The translations under genes were made by a program, and so were the position numbers. 5,161 bases of DNA from Rubrobacter sp. Its GTDB lineage: Bacteria; Actinomycetota; Rubrobacteria; Rubrobacterales; Rubrobacteraceae. Under the pieces are notes generated by a model that saw only the letters and a program-made list of their open reading frames with translations, searched no databases and had not been told where the DNA came from. The stretch lies in assembly GCA_016781635.1 (NCBI GenBank), contig JADDPY010000062.1, forward strand, positions 1-5,161. Reading direction: 5' to 3'. Below are positions 1-4,130 of this stretch, piece after piece. The first letter of the stretch is position 1, and every line of letters starts with the position of its first letter.

Positions 1-2
1 TG

Positions 3-335
3 CTGGACCCCGGCGCGGCTTCTTTAGGCTTCTGGGTCTGGCCGGAGGGCGGTCCCTACTACGGCATCCCGCTGAGTAACTATCTCGGATGGCTCCTCTC
101 CGGCGCCCTCGCCACCGCCCTCATCCTCGCCTTCGGCCGCAAGAGGTGGGGGAGGGTAGCACCCCCGGCCGGCATGGTCGACAGCACAATAATTGCCGTT
201 GCGTTTTGGATCGGGGTCGCCGTCTTCTCCGGTCTCCTCGTCCCGGCGGCTCTCGGTGCGGCACTCTTCGCGTATCTGCTCCACCGAAGGGCGCGGCTCA
301 AGGCCGCCGACAAGCGTTGGAGCGGCGCGGTATAA
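3..335 (+). CDS. Carotenoid biosynthesis protein, CruF/DUF422-like (3' part)
   Basis: This is the C-terminal 110 codons of a gene entering from the left edge, ending at TAA 333-335. The readable part begins with a Gly/aromatic segment (GFWVWPEGGPYYGIPLSN, residues 9-26), which resembles the conserved block of the DUF422/Caroten_synth family. Two hydrophobic segments follow, at about residues 27-44 and 62-93, joined by a basic loop (GRKRWGR). The protein ends in a basic tail (HRRARLKAADKR), the usual layout of an integral membrane enzyme with a positively charged cytosolic end. Characterised members hydrate the psi-end of C50 or acyclic carotenoids (bisanhydrobacterioruberin hydratase, CruF 1',2'-hydratase), which would fit a red bacterioruberin-making actinobacterium. 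The family call rests on motif memory. The exact substrate cannot be told from this part. No ATG start lies in the window. Confidence 0.7.
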   Translation: MDPGAASLGFWVWPEGGPYYGIPLSNYLGWLLSGALATALILAFGRKRWGRVAPPAGMVDSTIIAVAFWIGVAVFSGLLVPAALGAALFAYLLHRRARLKAADKRWSGAV

Positions 336-353
336 AGGTTGGAGGCGAGAAGC

Positions 354-358
354 GGAGG
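354..358 (+). promoter_or_regulatory. Ribosome binding site that sets the FIST gene start
   Basis: GGAGG lies 8 bases before ATG 367. The same frame stays open far upstream, to an ATG at 193, but that start would sit inside the preceding carotenoid gene and has no comparable Shine-Dalgarno sequence. ATG 367 is therefore preferred. It also puts the protein start close to the first FIST-like residues. Confidence 0.7.
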
Positions 359-366
359 TTAGAGGC

Positions 367-1677
367 ATGAAGTGGGCAACGGCGGTATCGCGTAAGACCT
401 CTTTCGAGGAGGCCGTCCTCGAGTGCGCGGGGGGCGTCCGGGCGGAGCTCGGCCCCGGTCCCGTCACCGTGGCTTTCGCCTTCGTCACGCCCCACTTCGC
501 CGAGTTCTACGATGGGCTGTACGAAACGCTGAATGGGGCCCTCGCTCCTCAAACGCTCCTCGGCTGCTCCGCGGGCGGCGTGATAGGGGGTGGGGAGGAG
601 ATCGAGCAGTCCCCCGCCGTCACGCTCACCGCGGCCCGCCTCCCCGATGTCGTCATCAGGCCCTTCCACCTCGAAGACTCACTCCCAGACCCCGACGGTC
701 CCCCCGACGCCTGGGAGGATCTCGTCGGCGTCAAGCGCACCGAGGAGCCCCAGTTCGTCCTGCTCGCGGACCCCTTCAGCACGAGGTCCGAAGCCCTCCT
801 CGCCGGCCTCGACTTCGCCTTCCCGGGTGCTGCCAAGATCGGGGGTCTCGCCAGCGGCGCCACCTCCCCGCACCTCAATGCCCTTTTCCTGAACGACAAG
901 GTCTACACGGAGGGCGTGATCGGGGCCTCCTTCACCGGCGACGTGGTCGTCGACACCGTCGTTGCCCAGGGCTGCCGCCCCGTGGGCGAGCTCATGCAGG
1001 TCACGGCCTCCGACGGCAACATCCTGCGCGAGCTCGAAGGCCGCCCGGCGCTGGAGGTCCTCCGGGAGATCTTCTCCGGTATGGACGAGGAGGAGCGTAG
1101 GCTCGCGGGTACCTCGCTCTTTATAGGGGTCCTTATGGACGAGTTCGCGGAGGACGCCAAGGTCGGCGACTTCCTCATCCGAAACCTCGTCGGGATAGAC
1201 CCGAAGAGCGGGGCGCTGGGCGTCGGCGAACGCCTGCAGGAAGGGATGCGCGTTCGCTTCCACCTGCGCGACGCCAAGACTTCCGCCGAAGACCTCCACA
1301 CCATGCTCACGGGTTACGAGAATACCCTGCTCCGCAAGGAGGATCTCTCGGGGGCCCTGTTCTTCTCCTGTCTCGGGCGGGGCGAGCACCTCTACGGCGA
1401 GCCGAACTTCGACACCGGCATCTTCAAGCAGCACCTCGGCGACCTACCCGTCGGAGGCTTCTTCTGCAACGGTGAGATCGGCCCCGTCGGAGGCGAAACC
1501 TTCCTCCACGGCTACACCTCGTCCTTCGGCCTCTTCCGCCCCCGTGTCCCCGACACCTTCCTCGATGACGATGCTCCGGACGAAGGCGAACTCGGCGACC
1601 CCGAGCCGATCATGCCCGGCCGCGAACCCGAACTGCCCCGCTCCGACGAGCCCCGCGAGCCCGAGCCTCTGGCCTGA
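367..1677 (+). CDS. FIST-domain signal transduction protein
   Basis: The protein has 436 residues and is complete. FIST (FIST_N plus FIST_C) proteins are predicted small-ligand sensors, often thought to bind amino acids, and many are linked to histidine kinases or cyclic-di-GMP enzymes. Here the two domains stand alone. FIST_N spans about residues 33-235: a hydrophobic strand VTVAFAFVTP at 33-42, the Gly-rich LLGCSAGGVIGGGEE at 64-78, and KIGGLASG at 157-164. FIST_C spans about 235-392: LFFSCLGRGEHLYG at 331-344 and GGFFCNGEIGPVGG at 363-376, followed by FLHGYTSSFGLF at 379-390, a hallmark C-terminal block. There is no signal peptide or membrane helix, so it should be cytosolic. The last ~40 residues are an acidic Pro/Glu-rich tail (repeated EPE and DEP), probably disordered and outside the domain. 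It begins 31 bp after the carotenoid gene stop and is probably co-transcribed with it. The ligand and output partner are unknown. Confidence 0.88.
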   Translation: MKWATAVSRKTSFEEAVLECAGGVRAELGPGPVTVAFAFVTPHFAEFYDGLYETLNGALAPQTLLGCSAGGVIGGGEEIEQSPAVTLTAARLPDVVIRPFHLEDSLPDPDGPPDAWEDLVGVKRTEEPQFVLLADPFSTRSEALLAGLDFAFPGAAKIGGLASGATSPHLNALFLNDKVYTEGVIGASFTGDVVVDTVVAQGCRPVGELMQVTASDGNILRELEGRPALEVLREIFSGMDEEERRLAGTSLFIGVLMDEFAEDAKVGDFLIRNLVGIDPKSGALGVGERLQEGMRVRFHLRDAKTSAEDLHTMLTGYENTLLRKEDLSGALFFSCLGRGEHLYGEPNFDTGIFKQHLGDLPVGGFFCNGEIGPVGGETFLHGYTSSFGLFRPRVPDTFLDDDAPDEGELGDPEPIMPGREPELPRSDEPREPEPLA

Positions 1678-1699
1678 GCCCATCCCTGGAGGGTTGACT

Positions 1700-1831
1700 G
1701 TCCGCCGGGAGCAGACGCCACGGGCTGTCGCGTGAACCGCGCAGCATGCGGAAGTAGCGCTCGTCGAGCGTGAGGATCTCGTGCGTCTCGTAGCGGCGAG
1801 CAGGCCACCGTGCCCAAAACGAAGCAGGGTC
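1700..1831 (-). pseudogene. Relic of a VapC-type PIN toxin (C-terminal fragment)
   Basis: Reading the minus strand from about 1831 down to 1700 gives D-P-ASFWARWPARRYETHEIL, then TLDERYFRMLRG and finally PWRLLPAD. This matches the usual end of PIN-domain toxins: the third acidic residue with an A-S-x-x-A helix, then 'x-I-L-T-L-D-E-R-x-F-R', a short loop and 'L-L-P-A-D'. The first two acidic positions of a PIN domain are missing, since the sequence upstream (1832-1885) becomes AT-rich and unrelated. The frame lacks its own stop and runs on into the antisense of the FIST gene. It therefore looks like a 5'-deleted, decayed remnant, not a working gene. It is a different PIN subfamily from the vapC at 3522. 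The call is from motif recognition only. Confidence 0.55.
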
Positions 1832-1857
1832 CTCATCGCAACATTTATTAGGATTCG

Positions 1858-1881
1858 TTAACGTAAGCTGAATTACGTGAA
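1858..1881. promoter_or_regulatory. Inverted repeat, probable operator
   Basis: Arms TTAACGTAA (1858-1866) and TTACGTGAA (1873-1881) are reverse complements at 8 of 9 positions around a 6-base spacer. The inner ACGTAA/TTACGT is perfect. The repeat lies in an AT-rich island of an otherwise GC-rich window, just ahead of a plausible -10. This is what a dimeric regulator site looks like. The regulator is unknown, and none is encoded next to it. Confidence 0.45.
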
Positions 1882-1883
1882 AC

Positions 1884-1896
1884 ACATATGTAATAT
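1884..1896 (+). promoter_or_regulatory. Possible promoter -10 region for the 78-residue gene
   Basis: ACATATGT (1884-1891, an 8-base palindrome) runs into TAATAT (1891-1896), which matches TATAAT at 4 of 6 positions. No good -35 hexamer is found 16-18 bases upstream. That position is instead occupied by the right half of the inverted repeat, consistent with regulator-dependent initiation. It would give a leader of roughly 30 bases before ATG 1933. This is weak, based on base composition and position only. Confidence 0.3.
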
Positions 1897-1932
1897 ACGG
1901 GCTGGAAGACGAGTCGAAGCAGGAGGACCGCC

Positions 1933-2169
1933 ATGCTCCAGGAACAAGTCGTGAGGAATCTAGAATCTCCTGTCGTCGGGCGTTCTACTTCTGAGGTTCT
2001 CAGCGAGACGCCTGCGTATCAGGGTGGTTGGTGGGACGGGCGTTTCCAGCCCGTGGATACCTTCGCGGAGAACGACCACTTGAACGACTGGGAGGGGGCG
2101 GATCGCCTCGCCTACTACCGCGGCTACCGCGACGGTCTGTACGTCCGTAGGATGCTCGGCAAGATCTAA
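1933..2169 (+). CDS. Small hypothetical protein, aromatic/charged, 78 residues
   Basis: I do not recognise this family. A strong Shine-Dalgarno AGGAGG (1921-1926) lies 6 bases before ATG 1933. Codon use is GC-biased like the surrounding genes, and the gene has its own AT-rich upstream region and a hairpin after its stop, so it is probably real. The first ~25 residues are polar and probably flexible. The rest is rich in aromatics, Asp and Arg: GGWWDGRFQPVDTF at 31-44, NDWEGADRLAYYRGYRDGLY at 51-70, then VRRMLGKI. The YYRGYRDGLYVRRM stretch could form an amphipathic helix with Arg and Tyr faces. There are no cysteines, no signal peptide and no membrane segment, so a soluble cytosolic protein is expected. 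It is predicted acidic in the middle and basic at the end. No function can be assigned. A nucleic-acid- or protein-binding role would be speculation. Confidence 0.7.
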   Translation: MLQEQVVRNLESPVVGRSTSEVLSETPAYQGGWWDGRFQPVDTFAENDHLNDWEGADRLAYYRGYRDGLYVRRMLGKI

Positions 2170-2181
2170 AGATCATCGAGC

Positions 2182-2227
2182 CGCGAACCCGGGGCGAAGG
2201 GGAGCAACCCTTTGCCCCGGGTTCGCG
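2182..2227. terminator. Strong hairpin between convergent genes
   Basis: CGCGAACCCGGGGC (2182-2195) pairs perfectly with GCCCCGGGTTCGCG (2214-2227). The stem continues inward through one G-T wobble (2196/2213) and AAGGG/CCCTT, leaving a 6-base loop GAGCAA (2202-2207). The total is 20 continuous pairs. It sits 12 bases after the stop of the 78-residue gene and 16 bases before the end of clpS on the other strand, so it could serve both directions. There is no T-tract on either side, so it may act as a high-GC hairpin terminator or as an RNA-stabilising end instead of a textbook intrinsic terminator. Confidence 0.6.
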
Positions 2228-2243
2228 CGCGTGGAGCCTCCCG

Positions 2244-2540
2244 CTATTCCGCCGGTTCGAGGCTTACCGTTAGCCCTTCTCCTTGCAGGCACTCCTTGTA
2301 GAGTTCCGCAAGCTCCTTGTGGCACCGCTTGGCTACCGCCCGCCCGGATGAGTGAGCCTCGTACATAATCTTTATGGCCCTCCCGAGGGTCATACCCGGC
2401 AAGACCTTCGTCAGGATCAGTACCACCTTCGACATGGAGTTTTCCCAGTCGTTGTGCAAGAGGACGTTCCAGGGCGGTTCGGTAGAGTTCTTGCGGCCGG
2501 TCTGCTTCTTTTTCTCCCTAACGATTTTTGTAGAGCTCAT
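2244..2540 (-). CDS. clpS: ClpS, Clp protease adaptor (N-end rule)
   Basis: The protein has 98 residues. ClpS binds proteins carrying N-degron residues (Leu, Phe, Tyr, Trp) and hands them to the Clp AAA+ unfoldase (ClpC in actinobacteria) for degradation by ClpP. A basic, flexible N-terminal arm (residues 1-20, REKKKQTGRKN) precedes the core: PPWNVLLHNDWENSM at 22-36, the helix MSKVVLILTKVL, AIKIMYEAHSSGRAV at 55-69, and the final strand GLTVSLE. The N-degron pocket residues are recognisable: Asn30-Asp31, the gate Met36 and His63. The second Asp of the proteobacterial NDD is Trp32. Actinobacterial ClpS proteins also lack that Asp, so this is not necessarily a defect. ATG 2540 is the only likely start, since an in-frame TGA lies nine bases upstream, although the Shine-Dalgarno (GACGGA) is weak. 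It follows the flavin reductase gene by 90 bp on the same strand and may share its transcript. Confidence 0.87.
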   Translation of the reverse strand: MSSTKIVREKKKQTGRKNSTEPPWNVLLHNDWENSMSKVVLILTKVLPGMTLGRAIKIMYEAHSSGRAVAKRCHKELAELYKECLQGEGLTVSLEPAE

Positions 2541-2630
2541 AGTCCGTCACTTTGCCACGTCTCGCCGCGCTCCGCATCCCCCCGAAGGCATGTTGTTCGG
2601 ACCGAGCGCAAGCTTTTTTATCGAGCGGCT

Positions 2631-3113
2631 TTAACCGCCGTAGTCCATCGTGGTGTCGAGGTCGGTGAGGATGTCGGCGGGGCGCTTGAGGGCGGCTGAG
2701 GCGACCTCGCCCAGGTAGATCGTGTGGTCGCCTCCCTCCATCTTGCCCACGATGCGGCACTCGAGGTGGGCGAAGGCCTCGTCGAAGAGCGGGGCGCCGG
2801 TGGCCTCGCCGGTCGTGTAGGGGGAGCCGCCGACGGTCCCGGCGTCGTTGTCGAGGGGCTCCGTGAACTTGCGGGCGAGTTCTTCCTGGTCCGTGGAGAG
2901 GTAGTTCAGGGAGAAAACACCGCCAGCCTCTATGAGGTCGTGGGTGTGCTGGTCCTTCCTCACCGCCACGATCACCTGCTGCGGCTCGAAGGAGACCTGG
3001 GAGACCCAGCAGGTCGTGAAGCCGTTGGCCTCGCCGTTCGCCCCGATCACCCCCGTAATGTAGAACCCGTAGGGGATCGTCTTCAAAACCTCGGTGCGGA
3101 TCTGACCCTCCAC
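2631..3113 (-). CDS. Flavin reductase-like, FMN-binding split-barrel protein
   Basis: The protein has 160 residues, the usual size for a single flavin_reductase-like domain. Such proteins bind FMN or FAD and use NAD(P)H to supply reduced flavin, or act as small flavoprotein oxidoreductases, in the cytosol. Visible family features are IPYGFYITGV at 13-22, the flavin-binding block NGFTTCWVSQVSFEPQQ at 30-46 followed by VIVAVRK, GVFSLNYLS at 65-73, a variable loop at 74-110, HLECRI at 116-121, and GGDHTIYLGEV at 127-137, the usual late strand. The start is GTG at 3113, set by AAGGAG (plus-strand positions 3121-3126) seven bases upstream. The gene lies head-to-head with the vapB-like antitoxin and sits upstream of clpS. 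The partner oxygenase and the substrate cannot be inferred, since no monooxygenase is adjacent. Confidence 0.85.
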   Translation of the reverse strand: MEGQIRTEVLKTIPYGFYITGVIGANGEANGFTTCWVSQVSFEPQQVIVAVRKDQHTHDLIEAGGVFSLNYLSTDQEELARKFTEPLDNDAGTVGGSPYTTGEATGAPLFDEAFAHLECRIVGKMEGGDHTIYLGEVASAALKRPADILTDLDTTMDYGG

Positions 3114-3149
3114 GCGACTTCTCCTTCTACCGCCGGCTCGACATCCGGA

Positions 3150-3188
3150 GTTTATCCAAACGGTTCTGGTTGTAAACTACGTTCTGGT
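3150..3188. promoter_or_regulatory. Divergent promoter/operator region of the flavin reductase and antitoxin genes
   Basis: The 79-bp gap between the two divergent starts holds GTTTA (3150-3154) and its complement TAAAC (3173-3177), and two direct copies of GTTCTGGT (3163-3170 and 3181-3188) set 18 bp apart. TTTATC (3151-3156) and TAAACT (3173-3178) with a 16-base spacer could be weak -35/-10 elements toward vapB. The same bases read in reverse (TTTACA, then TAAACT) give a similar pair toward the flavin reductase. The repeats are reasonable candidates for sites bound by the antitoxin, which in this family usually represses its own operon. Support is modest. Confidence 0.3.
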
Positions 3189-3192
3189 CGGG

Positions 3193-3509
3193 ATGGCTAA
3201 CGAGAAGGTCGGAACGCACGAGGCGAAGACGCACCTTTCGGAGTACTTGAACAGGGTGCGTTACGGGGGGAGAGGATCGTGATAGAGCGTCACGGCAAGC
3301 CCGTCGCGGCGCTGGTCAGCACGGAAGACCTGGCCCGCCTGGAGGAGAGGGCTGGCGAGAGTGCCGAGGAAAGGTACCGGCAGGCCCTGGAGGAGGCCAG
3401 CGTAAAGATAACAGACCCGGACCCAGGCAAGAGGAGCTCACGCAGCCGGCGCCTTGCGAGAATCGAGGGGAAGCCACTGTCGGAGCAGATAATCGAGGAC
3501 CGGCGCTAG
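3193..3509 (+). pseudogene. Phd/VapB-family antitoxin, frameshifted
   Basis: From ATG 3193 the sequence reads MANEKVGTHEAKTHLSEYL, then NRVRYGG, the classic Phd/YefM DNA-binding N-terminus, and then hits TGA at 3280-3282. The rest of the family sequence (ERIVIERHGKPVAALVSTED and a long C-terminal region ending GKPLSEQIIEDRR) continues in the -1 frame to TAG 3509. Adding one G to the run of six Gs at 3265-3270 restores a single 105-residue protein with the expected YGGERIVIERHGKPVA junction. As written, the protein is split into a 29-residue N-terminal piece and a 76-residue piece that could start at GTG 3279. That GTG overlaps the TGA stop (GTGA) and has GGGGGGAGAGG just ahead of it. No clear Shine-Dalgarno precedes ATG 3193, so the message may be nearly leaderless. 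The intact role would be to neutralise the adjacent toxin and autorepress. A sequencing error in the homopolymer is possible. Confidence 0.8.
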
Positions 3510-3521
3510 AGGCGGCTCCTG

Positions 3522-4130
3522 TTGACTGCCTACTACCTGGACGCCAGCGCAGCGGTCAAACGCTACGTTGCGAAGCGAGGGTCGAGCAAGGTACTACAAA
3601 TCCTTGATGGGAGCACAGATCACGAACTGCACCTCGGTCGGATCAGCGTAATCGAAGTGTTCGCTGCCCTTTATAGGAGGGCATCCGTCACTGGGGGAGA
3701 TACCGAGGAGATTTCGGTAGCGGCGGCCCGATTGCGAGAAGACGTACGGGGCTTGTACAAGATCATCGAGTCTGGCATCGCAACGGCCGAGCGGTCGGTC
3801 GAGGTCGCCGAGGGGCATCGGCTACGAGCCTACGACTGCCTGCAACTCGCGACGGCGTTGCTCCTCCAGGAGCAGCGCGTGGCTTTCGGGCTATCGCCCC
3901 TCGTTCTCGTATCCTCGGATCAGGAACTCAACCCGCAGCCGCTACCGAAGGTATGCTCGTCGAAGACCCCGCCGCCTCCTAGCTACCTACAGCCGCCCCG
4001 AGCGGATGATACCCAGGAGCAGGGCGAGCCCGAGCAGGGCGGCGAGGACGAAGCCGACGAGGCCGAATACGCCTATCCCGAGGACGCGCACGCCGCTCTC
4101 GCCGAAGACCCCGATCAGGGAAGACCCTAA
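3522..4130 (+). CDS. VapC-type PIN-domain toxin with out-of-frame C-terminal tail
   Basis: PIN-domain VapC toxins are Mg2+-dependent ribonucleases that cut tRNA or rRNA when freed from their antitoxin. The start is TTG 3522, 12 bases after the antitoxin stop, with GAGG (3509-3512) nine bases upstream. The acidic active-site positions are visible: Asp7 (YYLDASAAVKRY), Glu45 (ISVIEVFAALYRR), Asp105 (LRAYDCLQLATAL) and Asp133 (LVLVSSDQELN). After Asn137 the frame leaves the family sequence. The -1 frame reads AAATEGMLVEDPAAS and stops at TAG 3980-3982, the normal VapC ending. As written, the open frame runs to 4130, giving 202 residues where about 150 are expected. It adds a Pro- then Glu/Asp-rich tail that is just the antisense of the convergent ABC1 gene. 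The catalytic core is intact. The tail is a frameshift product, whether genuine or a sequencing error. Confidence 0.82.
   Translation: MTAYYLDASAAVKRYVAKRGSSKVLQILDGSTDHELHLGRISVIEVFAALYRRASVTGGDTEEISVAAARLREDVRGLYKIIESGIATAERSVEVAEGHRLRAYDCLQLATALLLQEQRVAFGLSPLVLVSSDQELNPQPLPKVCSSKTPPPPSYLQPPRADDTQEQGEPEQGGEDEADEAEYAYPEDAHAALAEDPDQGRP
3933..3982 (+). other. Ancestral in-frame 3' end of vapC (-1 frame)
   Basis: In the frame one base back from the vapC reading frame, this stretch encodes AAATEGMLVEDPAAS and then TAG (3980-3982). It continues the preceding SSDQELN as most PIN toxins of this group do (N-A-A-A-x-x-E-G-x-x-V-x-D-P). One missing base around 3932-3936 (AACCCGCAG, perhaps once AACGCCGCAG) explains the break. 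The restored stop would lie 4 bases before the end of the opposing ABC1 gene, so the genes would meet tail to tail without overlap. Confidence 0.65.

Noticed and set aside
193..366. 58-residue N-terminal extension of the FIST protein from ATG 193
   Set aside because: It overlaps the end of the carotenoid gene in another frame, is Ser/Arg-rich low-information sequence, and ATG 367 has the good Shine-Dalgarno.
24..488. 154-codon minus-strand open frame over the carotenoid gene
   Set aside because: Antisense shadow; the plus strand carries the recognisable membrane protein.
679..1434. 251-codon open frame on the minus strand
   Set aside because: It is the exact antisense of the FIST gene. Its composition is the usual high-GC shadow, with no recognisable motifs and no ribosome binding site.
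1472..1735. 87-codon plus-strand open frame overlapping the FIST gene end
   Set aside because: Out-of-frame Ser/Pro/Thr-rich shadow with no ribosome binding site.
2606..2620. GAGCGCAAGC followed by six Ts as a plus-strand terminator
   Set aside because: The stem is only 3-4 pairs and no plus-strand gene ends nearby. On the minus strand the run is A, so it does not end the flavin reductase gene either.
2541..2630. Possible tRNA or separate promoter between the flavin reductase and clpS
   Set aside because: No cloverleaf arms and no convincing -35/-10 pair could be found. The gap may simply be an operon spacer.
3983..4130. Novel Pro/Glu/Asp-rich C-terminal domain of the PIN toxin
   Set aside because: It is the antisense of the ABC1 gene's membrane region and appears only because of the frame change near 3933. 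The normal ending lies in the neighbouring frame.
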